A stretch of DNA of 64,000 nt from Staphylotrichum longicolle (GCA_019096155.1 JAHCVI010000004.1:2480001-2544000), one strand, 5' to 3'. Shown: positions 1 to 11,749, counted from the first letter of the stretch. The notes: generated by a model not told the origin, from the letters alone. Numbers and translations: made by a program.

Positions 1-66
1 ACGTTGCGTCAACGGCCCGTGACACGCTCCTCGTCGGCAAAGTCTGGTGCGCGTCAACAAGCCATC

Positions 67-1609
67 ATGAATCGGCCTGGTCTCAGACATCTGTGGCTGC
101 TGCTTGGGCTCGTGGCCCCGCGCGCCAGCGCCGCCTGTACGAGTTACGGGGTCGATTACTCAAGCGGCGGCTCTTACTACATTGACGGAACCTCGAACCA
201 GTACTTCAGCTTCGTCACAGTCTTTCAGGGTAAGCTGGCAAAGCGGTCTCGTTGAGGGTTCCAGGGCGACGAGACACGGTGCTAATGTTCCTGAAGGATG
301 CACCCAGGAAACTATTAGCCCCGTCCTGGTCGGGCCAGATGACAATGTCTATGCTTGTTCCGACATCAAGACCGAGCCGTCTGGAACCCAAGTGACATCA
401 ACATGGTACGGAAGCTCCAAGGATGCGGCCTAGTCCAACGTTAACTCACTCCTGTGTCTAGCGGTATCCCCTTCTCCGCCATGGTATCTGGGCGCTGGAA
501 GATTGTCATCGCCGGCCGTCAGATATCCTCCCAACGGACGATCACGCTCACGGTTGGTCAACCGCAGACCACGTGGGTCACGGTGCGTACCAGCTTCCAC
601 CGCCCAGCCTGGGATCACCTGTCAACGTGACTGCTAACATCCAGAAGGCCACGCCGACGGTTGTGGTTGGGTACACAAGCACGGCAAAGGCTCAAAGTAA
701 CTAACCAAAACACACCTGATCACCTCGATCTCGCCATACTAACAACATATCCCCAGCTGTCTTGACCACTCTTGTGCTGACAGAAACTCTGATCACGGTG
801 CCTCGAACAGTTACGGCTCCCTGCAGTGGCGCGACGAGGACAGTGACAGTTTATCCGCAGGGCTCGACTGTGGTTGTCACTTCGACAGCCATTAGGACTG
901 CAACCGATGGCCAGGTGACGAGCTACTGGACAACCACGGTTTCGGCGACAGCGACCTGCCACTATCCCCTAAGTTGGTTCTTCCCAAGGCACCCGGACAG
1001 ACGACCGAGGCGATGCTGACCCCACCATCACCGTCACAGAGAACAGAGATGTAGCCGCGACCGCTGCCACAGCGGCCGTTGCGGCGGTGGCCGCGGTCAC
1101 GTCAACGTACACGCAGACGACGTACACCGTTACCAGCACAAGTGTTACCACGGTCCCGGCAAGAACAACCACCGAGCTTGGTGAGTCTCCTGGCAGATAC
1201 ATTCATCATCTCTGCCAACCAGCTGACCCGAAATTAGTGATTAAAACAACCACGGCTACTGTGTAAGAACCGGCTCTGCACTCGTGTCCCCTCTCCTCTC
1301 CGCTTACCCCTGACGGTGACTAACAACTCGGCCATCCAGCACCCCATCGCCTTCGACCGTCTGTGCCGGCGGCAATCCGGGCGTGACTGTGACAGTCAAC
1401 AGAGGAAACCCAACGGCAGTGACGCGGACAGATGTGGTCTACCTGACCAGCCATCTGTCTGGCACCGTCTGGGTTGGGTACGTTGCCTCCTCTCCTCAAC
1501 GCTGCTGCCCTCCCACTGACCCACGCATCTCAGCCAATCGCAATTTACCACCATCACGAACTCGGCAAGCGCTACGGCCTGCTGGAGGGCCGGAGGTTGG
1601 TTTGGCTAA
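67..1609 (+). CDS. Secreted Thr/Ser-rich cell-surface protein, 9 exons
   Basis: My model joins 67-229, 297-405, 462-582, 645-696, 757-972, 1040-1180, 1238-1262, 1340-1477 and 1534-1609 (346 aa); every junction has GT..AG and the phases agree. Residues 1-22 (MNRPGLRHLWLLLGLVAPRA) are a signal peptide. The mature N-terminus reads CTSYGVDYSSGGSYYID and a compact region with paired cysteines follows. The middle is rich in Thr, Val and Ala (TTTVSATATCHYP, an Ala-rich block, then TYTQTTYTVTSTSVTTV), as in O-glycosylated fungal wall or matrix proteins. The C-terminus is ATACWRAGGWFG, with no GPI signal or membrane helix. I know no enzymatic function for this layout and assign none. The 67-nt intron 973-1039 has a CTGAC branch-like site and is needed to keep frame. 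The start is the first ATG before the signal peptide. Confidence 0.75.
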
Positions 1610-1681
1610 ACACATGATGTTATCATGCTTTCAGGGCCAGACGAGACTAGGGATTGCGGGCAAGTGAGACGAGGGGAGGTA

Positions 1682-1693
1682 GGGGGGGGGGGG
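1682..1693 (+). repeat. Poly-G run (12 G)
   Basis: Twelve uninterrupted G residues lie 73 bp after the stop codon of the secreted-protein gene, at the end of a purine-rich stretch. The length may be unstable or mis-called. Confidence 0.9.
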
Positions 1694-4600
1694 CTTCGCA
1701 GGGCAGTCGGCAGTAAATAAAGCCACTCCATCACAGATGGAAAAATGGTAAATTCTCTTCCTGGGATATTCATCAATGCTGGAACCTGTCGTGTGCGGAT
1801 ATTTTCCTTTGCCATCATCAGCCCCCAAGCCTATGTGCGTCTGGAACTGGGGCCGACGACGTTAGGCGCCCCCTGCTCAAACGACGGCTCAAGCTGAAGT
1901 CGGCCTGACGAGTGAGCTGGCTTTTCTTGACGAAAGCGAGGGACAGGACGAGCTAAGCCGATTTGGTAGCTAGCGCCGGGACATGAGGGTTGCATTGGCC
2001 CCCGCTGAGTGGATTCTGGAGTGCTCTCGCCAGGACCAACCAACGTTAAGTCAACCCCAATGGATCCAGCGCCAAACCACGGTGGGTTGAGGTTGAGGTG
2101 GTCGGAGGTCTGTCCGGGAGCCAAGATACTGTGTAGTGGCGGACGGAGGAGGCAGGTTCCAGTAAGTCTTCCGTCAACCATCATGTCTTGCGCCAAAGCT
2201 GCTGACGCGACTCAAGAAGGGCGTCACCAAACACGAAGCGACGACAGTCGGGGTTCTTCCGGGCACCCGCCCTGACTGCCACCCTCACTGCCCAGGACGA
2301 TTGACCAACAAAACTCCGAATGCTCCGTGGATCATGGCATGGGTCTGGATTCCTGCTTCGCGTTGAAACAAAGCCCTTCAAAACACATAGCACAGCGCTA
2401 TAACAGGCCGGCGCCCCGTGACAGCCCGGAACACTCCCACCAAGTCGATGTACACCGGCGGCCCCGGAAATGCCAGCAGGGAGGACAGGGCAATGCTTAG
2501 GGCTGACAATCGGCAGGAGGCCCGGCCTGCACAGTTACCCCTGCCATCGGCTCATGAGAGTCCCTAGCTGCGTCCGTCATGCAGAGCATGCAGTTTTGCC
2601 GCTTGGTCCTCACGGACCCCCAGACGCCGCTGGTGCCAGTCACTCTCGGGCTTACGGGAGAAGCCAACCGCGCACAATACACAACCGATTCGACCCGTTG
2701 CGGGGCAGCATGCTTCGCCACGATGTCCTTTCCCCCATCGCCGCCGCCTGGGCGGGATGCCTTGGAAGGCGTGAAGACGGTCGCTGGAGGCTTCCTGCCA
2801 CGACCAGCACCTTTCGTCCCGCTGCACGCGGCCTGCGCATTCGACCTTCTGCGTGCTCTTCTACGTCACCCTGCTGTCTCCAACAGCCCAACGCATGGCG
2901 GATCGCCGTCACATCAGACTTGGCGTGGAGCTCAAGCTTGCCAGCCCTCTCGCCGCTATTCTGGGCTTCAAGACCGGGGATCCTTGGTTCTTCGAATGCA
3001 CCTCTCCGAAAGAAATCCGAATCCGGTGAAGCTACAAAAGTCGATGCGGCTTTTTTCTCGTCTCGTTCCTGTCAAGGGCGTCTTTGGCGTGGCTGGAGCA
3101 AGGCCGAGTGAACCGCGCCAGACCCTGGTGTTTTCGCGAACATCAACATCCTCGCCGTGCCCGTGTCGAAGGAGGTAAGGGTTGGTTCTGCCCGCCAGGC
3201 ACACAACACGCGAGAGAGCACACTCCCCCCACCTATTGCCGGGGCCGCCACAGCCATCAAGGCTAGATCGATCTCTGCCTCCGCTCGGTCTTGGGCTCGT
3301 CCTGATCCTCCAACTGGCCTCCGCCATGCCACCCCAATACCGGCCTCACAACCACCAATGGAATGGCTCACAAAGCTGACGACCATAGCTATGTTTCGAA
3401 AGGAGTTGCAGGCTGCAGGGATAATCGTTTCTGGCAGCAGCCAGAGCCATAGCACGCAGGACTTGTGGATGGGATGCCGCCGTCTTCGCATCAGCGTTCC
3501 TTTCACAAACTGACGAATCCAAAGCGCGAGGGGCGAATTCCACCGGACAGAGTTCTACAACCAGACGCGCCTCGGAGCGCATGCGTGGATGCTCCGCGAA
3601 AGCTCGTCGTGGGGCCGGCTCACTTCCGCTGGAGAGGCATTCCGTTGCAGGAAGGCGACCTTCCCGCTTGTGCGTTGTGGAGTAGACCATATAGGGCAAG
3701 AGAGCGGAGAAGGCCCTTGATGCTCATCATCAAAGGCCCCAACGACGATCATGCTTGTCGCGACCTGCACGACCGTCGTCGTCTCCTGCAAGATGATCGA
3801 TCCGACGCTGCTGCTGTCGAGATATCGCTCGTATACTCACAGCTCTCGTGGACCGCCATCTGCTCCGAACTGCCGTCTCTCGTTTGAGATTGTGTGCCAA
3901 GGGGTAGTGTAGGCTCTCTCGAGCCCTCTTCTGCATGGATGGTGCACAGCACGGCAAGTGGATTGCAGCATTGGCAGGGCTACCCTCAACAAGTCGATGC
4001 ACAGATCTGGGTATACCTACAGCACACCCTAGCGTGCCTAGGTCGAATCCGCTGTCGGTCTGCTGCCAAGTTCTCCATGTTCAAGGAATGGGCACTGCCT
4101 GATGCCTCCCGAAGGTCCCTTCTCCCGCTGCGGCATGCGGGGATCGACAACACTTCTCGGTAGACCCCGTCCGACCCAGTACTTCAATTACGCGCCATCT
4201 CCTGCCCATCCGAGCCATCATCGGAGAATTGTGGGCGTGGTCTGAGCTTCTGTTTCGTGCAGCCCACGCATGTTGCAAGCTTGTGGAGTAGATCTGTACA
4301 TCGCATTTTGTTGTCCACGCCAGGCTGATGCCAAGACCGGTATTCAGCCTGCAGCCATTGTTGAAGTGTGCACAACTCCACCGGCAGTTGATACGCTGGG
4401 CTCAGTTTCATGGGCACCCCTTTCTCGTCTGGCTTGGTTCTCCAACCCGATTTACCCACTTGTGAATTTTTGAGCTGATCGTGGCCACACATCAACGCAA
4501 ACAAGCGCTATCGTCACCGCAAGCTCTGGAGACCAACCACAATTAGCCGGGATGTGGGGCAAGCTCCCATCTCCCGTGGCCCTGCTCCTGTCGGGTTACA

Positions 4601-4991
4601 GCGCTACCCTAGCCGAAAAGCTTGAAAAGACGTTGGAGCTCCAGCACACGGGCTCTGCGACGCAGTTGAGCTGCTAATCTCCATCGCCCTCGCGCCACAA
4701 TGGTTCAGTCAACAGAACAGCAGAACGGGTTACTGGCCAAACAACATCTGGGCGTTCAGCGGACCACCGGATGCCCAGCCTCCCTCGGCCTTTGGTCCAT
4801 AACAGCAACTCGCGGCCCGACGAGGGCACCTCGCGCTCTCAGAAGAAGTGTGTGGGCTTCGAGCCAGGGTCAACCCGGCTCCTGTCAAGCACCCTTCCTT
4901 TCCCAGGGCGCCATTGGCGGGAGGAGCATGCGACAGGCTCCACAATGAGCGAATTGGTCGGCGCTGCCGGACTTGTTGGTGCCGCAGCGCA

Positions 4992-5006
4992 CCCCCCCCC
5001 CCCCCC
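4992..5006 (+). repeat. Poly-C run (15 C)
   Basis: Fifteen uninterrupted C residues lie in the gene-poor interval. Such tracts are prone to slippage and sequencing error, so reading frames across it should not be trusted. Confidence 0.9.
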
Positions 5007-5833
5007 GACTCTCTTTGCACACCATGACAGCATATGTCTAGTCCATCACCTCGAGAATGCACGAGAATCACCCAGCATTTTTTAGGCCACCAGCGGCCGC
5101 TGGTCGGATGCTGTGTCCGCCACAGTTACATGAGCATTGGGTGTTGTTGTTAGATCAGGTAGCTTCGTTCACCGATGCGGCAAGAGCGCCTACAGAGTGT
5201 ATCCTCAAAGACTGTGTACCCCTCAAAGCCATCATCGCCGCCAGACCCTCATGATGTGGCGCGGAGCTAACTCCGAAGGAGGTCCGAAGGCTCCCCGGTT
5301 TAACCCGCAAACCCGTGGGCCAGCTCTTTCCATGTTCATCTCTGGAAGTCAGCATGAAGCACAAAGCCAATTCTCGCTGTCTCAATCCACATGTCCCGCC
5401 TGCCATGAATGTCCCGTCTAAGCCCTCGTGATGTTGACCTCTTCTGCGCCAGCGCCGTCTAGATCCCCTGAAAAAGCAGCCCCTTGACGCCATGACCAAC
5501 CTCGACCACGCCAGGTCTTTAGAGAACCGCCAAACGCCATCTACTGCGTACCAGAAAACAGACGCCATCATCTCATGTTCGTTCTTGACGCCAGGACCAG
5601 TCCTGCCGCGTATTTGCTGCCAAAATATGCCCGCCACCCCGAGGCGGAAGCTCGGCCGAGCTCACGACGCCTGGTCGTGGCTCGAGCGAAATTTTGGCCA
5701 AGAGGGAAGGCACATCGTCATTGTCGTTGTCGTTTCGGTTGCGTCCTTTCTTATTGAGAAGTCTCCCAGCAATCCAGACACCAGCCAGCTCTTTCTTGCT
5801 GTGCCGCCCTCTTCAAGCCATCCGGGTGTGCGC

Positions 5834-6823
5834 TCAAAGCGCCGCAGCCTGTGAATAATACGTGCCTCCTCCCGGATAAATAGACCAAGGCGATTCTTGA
5901 AGGTACGTCGAGGAAGATGGTTGCGCGCTGGTACTGGAATAACCGTTGGTCGTCGAGGATCCTGCATCACGGCGTCCAGTGAGCCCAAGGGGCCACCTAG
6001 GGGGGCATTGATTTGCACGCAGCGCTGGGCCCATCATACCTGCGTCAAGATCCTGGTACTCTCCTCGGCTCGAGTCAAGGCTGCTGGGCGCCGAGGTGCT
6101 GCTTGCCATGATTGGGCCCTCCATCACCGGCATGCTGGTGTGTACGTAGGCCGGCGTGAAATCCTCCCCTGGCCCGGACGCCCCGGGACTCGACTCCACC
6201 GAGTTCGCCGTGACCGTCGACGGAACGGGCACGACGCTGCTGGGCCACTGGTCATAGGGGTGCGTGGCGCCGAGATATGGGGATCCGAAGGCATGCGGTA
6301 CGTAGTTGTCCCCGGCGTGCCCACCGGGGGGCAGTCCGTCGACGTCGAAACCTGCACCGGGGCTCGGATTAGCTGTGACCCCAAAGGGAAGAGCGGCAGG
6401 AGTCGTACTTGACGCAGCAGGGTACGGCCGCCCGGTGTGCAGGAAGAGGGCTTTCCTCAGCATAAGCACTTCGTCCTCCAGGTCCTTGTTCCGTCTCATC
6501 AAGCGCTTCACCAAGTCGACCCGGTCCAACTTCCTGAGAAAGTCTACTTCTTGCTGGAGCTTCTCGATCAGCTCCTTGTTGCGCCGCCGGATATTTTGCT
6601 GCGCTATCCTGTCGTTCTCCCGCTTCTTGTTCCGCTGCTCCTCCGAGAGGTTACTGACGCGTCTGGCGCCTGTCCCCCGTGCATCGTCAAGTCAGCAAAG
6701 GTTGGGTCATGAGCGGCTAGAAAAGTCCGGCAAGTGAAGCAGCCGGCGTGACGTCAACATACCTTTCCCCTTCCCTTTGGATGATGGTTTGGACGGCTCC
6801 CTCTCAGCGGGTCGTGGGGACAT
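5834..6823 (-). CDS. bZIP transcription factor
   Basis: Two exons, 6823-6763 and 6669-5834, give 298 aa; the intron starts gtatgt, ends gacag and keeps phase. A Ser/Pro/Lys-rich leader (1-30) is followed by a basic region at about 33-53 (KKRENDRIAQQNIRRRNK), then a leucine-rich coiled coil to about residue 95. The rest is Ser/Pro/Gly/Tyr-rich low complexity, typical of an activation region. Basic region plus zipper means a nuclear, dimeric, sequence-specific DNA-binding protein. In the usual alignment NRxAQxxxR, the near-invariant Asn is an Asp here (codon GAC), flanked by Asn. I cannot name the subfamily or its targets. It is transcribed away from the gene-poor 6.8-8.9 kb interval, which presumably holds its promoter. 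Confidence 0.85.
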
Positions 6824-8966
6824 GGTCGGTCTCGTCTGTCGCTGTCCTGTCCAGGCCGCAAGCTTTGCGCCCAATAGATTACCGAGGTCCAAGTCGTAGA
6901 AAGTAGCTGGGCGTTGAGATGAGTTGAAGTGCATGCAGTGCGTTGAAGATGGTTGATTGTCACCCCACGTGGCAAGGGGGGATCAAGGCTGTTATAGATG
7001 GAGATGATGGTGGCTCGAGGGTCGCCTTTCTACGGACCACTCCGACAAGGGCCCAGCGCGACTTATACTAGGTTAACCAAACCCTCGAGCTCCCGGTATG
7101 TACGGCAGGGTAAGGATTAGCCCGAAGGTGGATCTGCAGAATCTTGAGAGAGCAGGGCTGTGGCTCGTCTGCCATCCACCCGTCCCCAAGGGTCATCCTG
7201 ACACGACGGGGCGGGACGCGCTAACCAAGCTGGCGCCGGTAGTGATGATCACGGCACAACCCCATGGCGCGAGGCGAAACGGTCTTTTTGTCCGATTGCC
7301 TCTGAAGAGCTTAGCAACAATTATCAACCCCCTGTCCTCACATCGATTCCCATCCTCTTCCCCACATCCCCAAGACCGATTACGGCCGCCATCCCCGGAG
7401 TTGGCGGTGGGCGGTGGGCGGTGACGACATGCGCTTCGTCTGTGCAGACGGTGTGGCGCTGCCGCCGAGGAGCGAAACAGTCAGCCTCCACAGTAGTCGA
7501 CCGACCTCCAAGCAAGATCGACGGCGAGCTTGCGCGTGTTGGGTCTCTGATGCCACCTTTGCTCCGTGCTCTCTCGATATCCATATACTCTATGTCCACC
7601 ACACTTGTACTGCCTCGAGACTGCCTGGCGGCTGCATTTCTCATCGATCCTTCTGCGCTGGGCGCCTCGCATCCCCTTCGCGGTACCAAAAGGCCATTAC
7701 AGACAGGAGCCCGGCCATGAACTTTTCTGGTGGGTGGATCTTGTGGGTCACTCGGCGCCTCTGCCACACTCAACGGCTTTTGGACCAGCTGTCGTTAGGA
7801 AGACGTGGGTTCTAAAATCCCTGCGCCTTCTAGGACTTGCCCGCATACCCCATACCGAGGTTTTGCCATGAAGCACAAGGGCCGCGATGGCAGTGTGAAA
7901 CACCAACTCCATCAGGAGGAAGGCATCGCCTCCGCCACGAGTGCGGGGAGAAAGCAAGATTCCGGCATCCCTCGTCGGTGTTCAGCTCGCTTCAATGGAG
8001 TCTCCGCGCTGCTATGCTCAGCAAATCTGACGACATATCGTCTTATATCTTCTGGCGATGACGACCGTCGTCGGGAAAAGACGGGCGAAAGCAGCATGAG
8101 GCGGTCAAACCGGATGGCGTTGACTTGTGGAGTTTCTTTGGTTCCAAGAAACTTTTGGCCGCTTCAGGATAAAGATCGGGAAAGCGGGATGTCGGAGACG
8201 GTTGGCGTCCGAAGATGGAAACGAGATCATAGCGTTGGATGGACGTCCCTGTGTCCCTGCCGGCCATTTGAAGGCCACCAAAAGCAGCCAAAGGTTGAAG
8301 CAGGTCCAAACTGCGCCATCCTCTATATCTTCCGGCTGGTTGCCTCAACAGCGTCGTCTGGTGTGTTTACCAAACCCGTACCCTTCCATCTCTGCTGGGC
8401 AAGATGTGTACTGGCTTGCCCTGCCATCGAGCCCCCAGCAACAAGCAAATACGACAAACCTTCACGAGTGATTCGCAACTGCTGGTCATGGAATCCGGCG
8501 GTCATCATCCGTACGAGAACACACCTGCTTGAGGTCTATTCGCTCCGGGGCACCAGAACAAGATAAGAGATGCAAAGGGGAAGGCCAGCTGACGCAAGAC
8601 AGAACACCAGGCAGTCCTGACGCGAGTTTAAAGTTAGCACAGGGGCCATCATCATTTCGCATCCCGCGGCCAAGTACGGCTGGTCCAAGCAAGGGGCGAG
8701 TCCGTGGGAGGAGCCAGTTACTCGATCGGCACTGAGATTGAGACAGTTGACAATGGGAGAGGGAATAGCATACGGTCGTTGGGGTTCAAGACGAGAGAAG
8801 GTGACAATGATTGCTGTCGCTCAACGCAGCCAGAGCACGCACTCTTCCCTTTCTCTCTCAACCCCCAACCAGCGCTCTAGTCAACCACCGACCGGCAAGC
8901 ACCGTCGGCGCCCGGCAAATACACACCTCAAAAGCCAGAGCAACTGTACCGGGGCCCGTATGGCAT
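6824..8966. other. Intergenic region upstream of the bZIP gene
   Basis: About 2.1 kb separate the bZIP start from the 3' end of the pseudouridine synthase gene. The longest open frame (253 codons at 7805-8566, plus) has no recognisable domain and has long open frames antisense to it. I see no RNA gene or repeat. The right part presumably holds bZIP promoter elements and 5' UTR. Confidence 0.45.
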
Positions 8967-10382
8967 TCAGTCGGTGATGGCAGGCCCAGCAGCGTGCACG
9001 AGATCCTCCATGCCGCCTACTTGTGTGGGTCCGCTGGTCCCCTCCGGCGGCAACGCCCAAACGGGCAACGGGCTGACATAGCTCCAGGCTCCCTCGGAAT
9101 CCTCGTAGCGGAGGCTATGGAGCCAGAGAGACAACTCTTGGTCTCCCGGGTCGGTGTAAAGTGGCGTGTTGCACAACGCGCAAACCTCACCCGACATCTT
9201 CTCGGCCTTCTTCTTGTGATAGTCATCTACCACCTCGTCGTAGTATGCAACCGCCTCCGCCACCTGGTCCTTGCCCATGCGGGAGAGACGGGTTATGACG
9301 TCTTCGTCACTATTCAGTATTCCTTCGGCATCGTTGCCCCCCAGGTCGAAACCCCAGACCCTTTGGTTGGCGTAAATGGGGTCATTCTGGATCGGATGGC
9401 CCAGGAACTGCAGGTGAACCCTGAGCTGATGAGTCCTCCCCGTCACAGGCAGGCACCTGACAATGGAGTATCCCTCGTCGGCCTTGCGGGCGCCGCTTGA
9501 TTGTGGGGTGGCTCCGGTCCCGTCAGTCGCTGCAGCTTCGGCCGTCGGGTCGTTGTCACGCTGAGGCGTGTCTGGTTTAGAAGCTGGGGGGTAGTAGGCC
9601 AGGCGCTTGAAAACAGTCCTGGCAGCCTTGCCATTGGCTCGCACCCTGTTTAAGCCCAGCTTGGGGGAGATCTGGAGAATGGGCTGGTCGCACACAACCT
9701 CTCCATCGGGAAATTTCCCGATGACGCGGGCGACGTATTCCTTGCGGACGGTCCGCTGGAAGATCTGCACGCCCAGCTTCTCGGCAGCTTTGGCATGTTT
9801 CGCGATAAACATGATGCCGCTTGTGAGCCTATCCAGCCTGTTGCAAGGTCGAGGGGAGAATGCCGGTCCCCGCTCTGCCTTCATGATCTCGACCACTGAG
9901 TTATAGTTGTAGCGCCCGGCCGGATGAACAGGCACGCCCGACGGTTTGTTGATGACGACCATGTCCTCGTCCTCGTGGATGACTCCAATCGGCTCGGCGG
10001 TGACGGGGGGCTCGTGACGGTGAGTCGTGTGGGATATGAGGTCGCCGTTCTTCAGGATGTGATGCGGGCCCACGGTTTTGCCGTTGACGGCGACCTGTCC
10101 GGATACCATGGCTGCCCGATAATATTCGAGTGGCCTGTCGCGAAACTCGTGTTGGAAGACGTCGACGAGCTCCCGACCTCGCCATCGCTCTTTGCACCAC
10201 GTGTTGTAGGTGTAGAAGTAAGGGGAGACGCGGCGCAAACCATCCTCAAAGTAATATGGCCGTGGCACGGGCTCGCGGGGCGCCGGAAGTGGGAGGATGA
10301 GTCCAGAGTCGGATTCGGCAGGTCCATCTCGAGGCTGTTGTGATGCGGCCGACGGGCCAAGACGGCTGAGGGAAACCGTCAT
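8967..10382 (-). CDS. RluA-family pseudouridine synthase (Pus8/Pus9/Rib2-like)
   Basis: A single exon of 471 codons. It isomerises uridine to pseudouridine in RNA; the closest known group (yeast Pus8/Rib2 and Pus9) modifies U32 of cytosolic or mitochondrial tRNAs. After a Pro-rich leader, residues 45-125 hold the fungal lead-in (RVSPYFYTYNTWCKERWRG) and an S4-like RNA-binding segment (VSGQVAVNGKTVGPHHIL). The catalytic domain covers about 135-365: NKPSGVPVHPAGRYNYN, then motif II NRLDRLTSG with the catalytic Asp, and later TGRTHQLRVHLQFLGHPI with its conserved Arg. A Pro/Thr/Ala-rich insert precedes that motif. The tail has a Cys pair (CALCNTP) seen in eukaryotic members. There is no deaminase domain, so it is not a Rib2-type fusion. 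No clear mitochondrial presequence decides its location. Confidence 0.9.
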   Translation of the reverse strand: MTVSLSRLGPSAASQQPRDGPAESDSGLILPLPAPREPVPRPYYFEDGLRRVSPYFYTYNTWCKERWRGRELVDVFQHEFRDRPLEYYRAAMVSGQVAVNGKTVGPHHILKNGDLISHTTHRHEPPVTAEPIGVIHEDEDMVVINKPSGVPVHPAGRYNYNSVVEIMKAERGPAFSPRPCNRLDRLTSGIMFIAKHAKAAEKLGVQIFQRTVRKEYVARVIGKFPDGEVVCDQPILQISPKLGLNRVRANGKAARTVFKRLAYYPPASKPDTPQRDNDPTAEAAATDGTGATPQSSGARKADEGYSIVRCLPVTGRTHQLRVHLQFLGHPIQNDPIYANQRVWGFDLGGNDAEGILNSDEDVITRLSRMGKDQVAEAVAYYDEVVDDYHKKKAEKMSGEVCALCNTPLYTDPGDQELSLWLHSLRYEDSEGAWSYVSPLPVWALPPEGTSGPTQVGGMEDLVHAAGPAITD

Positions 10383-10876
10383 CTCCCGCCACGACGCCGC
10401 AAGCGCTGCGATCGCTCTGGATGCAGCCAGCGTCTTTGAATGCTAACTCTGGCTGGTTAACCTTTCTATGTGTCGTGAAAACCCGAAATCGGAGGGCGCT
10501 GCGGTGGAAATCAATGTTGCTTGGAGGTGTCAATCACGTCGCGCCTTGAAGAGCACTCGCCAGTTTTGTCGGGGTCTCCATCTATCTGGCAAGGCAGGCC
10601 TCGAAAGAAAAAAAGGGCGGTGAGTCATGGCAGACTAAATATGCAGGGATTCCCCGCATTTCGGCACCGTCTGCCAGGCACCGCCCGACGAAAGCCGGGC
10701 CTCGGCTTCCGTCCCTGTTGTGCTCCCGAGTTCAGGTATATGATGCCGTGTTTACCCCAGGTTGATCGAGGCAGACGAATGCACGCAGCCCTTGCCTTGG
10801 TCGCATGTCATTTCCATTCAACTCAGGAGTACAACCCACAAAACACCGGCAGACCTACCTGCCTGTCACATCCGCA
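10383..10876. other. Divergent intergenic region
   Basis: About 500 bp lie between the minus-strand pseudouridine synthase and the plus-strand thioesterase and presumably hold both promoters. I see no obvious ordered motif beyond short purine-rich runs. Confidence 0.4.
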
Positions 10877-11423
10877 ATGCCAGACATTGCCCAGTTAAAG
10901 GCGCGGAAGAGGGCTGATTATCCTTACATCCTGGAGTACCGGACTCGATGGTGAGGAACAAGCCGACTCTTGCATGGAGTCGGGTTTTCTCATTGAGAAC
11001 TTCCAGATGGCTAACCACACGAACAGGAGCGACAATGATATGTACGACCATATGAACAATTCCATTTACAACTTCCTCTATGACTCCGTCATCAACACAT
11101 ATTTAATGGAGCATTGCGGGCTCCATCCACCATCGTCTCCGCAATACGGCATGGTCGTCCACTCTCACAACGACTATTTTGCATCCATCTCATTCCCCGC
11201 ATGCGCAGAGCTTGCTCTCCGAGTCAACCACATTGGGAACTCAAGTGTCACGTACGAGATTGCGCTGTTTGAGAAGGGTCAGGACTCTGTCAGGTCTGTA
11301 GGCGAGTTCGTTCAAGTGTTTGTCGACCGGGAAACGGCAAGGCCCAACCGCAACGGTATGGGCCCTAAGCTCCGGGAGGGCCTGCAGTGCATTTCTGTCC
11401 AAACGCGCAAAAGCAAGATATAA
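10877..11423 (+). CDS. Hotdog-fold acyl-CoA thioesterase-like protein
   Basis: Exons 10877-10950 and 11027-11423 give 156 aa. The intron splits the Trp codon of the motif RTRWSDNDMYDHMNNSIY. That motif is the signature of the 4HBT/YbgC thioesterase family (acyl-CoA + water gives free acid + CoA); the Asp in DNDMYDHMNN occupies the family's catalytic position. A central helix (YNFLYDSVINTYLMEH) and a beta-rich half (SFPACAELALRVNHIGNSS) complete a single hotdog domain of normal length. There is no targeting peptide, so it is probably cytosolic; the substrate cannot be deduced. The start ATG begins MPDIAQLKARKRADYPY, a usual lead-in for fungal members. The gene ends about 330 bp before the retrotransposon island yet has intact codons, so RIP has not visibly spread into it. 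Confidence 0.85.
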
Positions 11424-11749
11424 AATTGTCAAGGGATGAAGAGACTAGATGGCTGTTACTTAAACATAGGCCCACCTCTGATCTTCTTTACGATTGCTCG
11501 ACCAGAGTTTGGGAAATTGTGATCGTCTATAGACAGCGGTAGTCTTCTATGCTTTATAGATTAGAACAAAGAAAGAATAAGAGTCATCGCTGCTCGGTTG
11601 TCATTGATTATTATTATTATTATTAGTTCCTCTTCTCATATTGAAGTGGTGCAGAGTCACTACTCACATAACAATACCACACTGTACTAAGGCTCTTTGC
11701 GTCTTTAACATAGCTCTTAGATCATATGAGGATCAACTAAAACGAGGTC
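11424..11749. other. Left border of the repeat island
   Basis: This holds the thioesterase 3' flank and a border of mixed composition with a short (ATT)n microsatellite at 11604-11625. No gene is visible. Composition moves from gene-like to TA-rich over this stretch. Confidence 0.5.
11604..11625 (+). repeat. (ATT)n microsatellite
   Basis: About seven tandem ATT units lie just left of the transposon island. Confidence 0.85.

Larger units (their letters stand above)
1610..5833. other. Long intergenic stretch with no supportable gene
   Basis: About 4.2 kb lie between the secreted-protein gene and the 3' end of the bZIP gene. Many overlapping open frames occur on both strands, especially at 2470-3510, but none shows a recognisable domain, signal peptide or membrane helix and none is clearly favoured over its antisense partner, as expected of GC-rich non-coding DNA. 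Two homopolymer runs (12 G at 1682-1693, 15 C at 4992-5006) stand out. There is no RIP-like TA richness, so this is not a decayed transposon block like the one further right. Confidence 0.5.

Noticed and set aside
960..1040. Apparent frameshift in the secreted Thr-rich protein
   Set aside because: A 67-nt GT..AG intron (973-1039) with a CTGAC branch-like site restores frame, so no frameshift is needed.
2470..3510. Cluster of overlapping frames of 60-213 codons on both strands
   Set aside because: Mutually overlapping in several frames with low-complexity Arg/Ser/Pro content, typical of GC-rich non-coding DNA; none recognisable.
4030..4045. tRNA T-loop-like sequence (aggtcgaatccgc)
   Set aside because: It lacks the second T of the TTC motif and no acceptor, D or anticodon stems fit around it.
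7805..8566. 253-codon plus-strand frame
   Set aside because: No domain, signal or membrane segment, long competing frames on the opposite strand and no family-like pattern.
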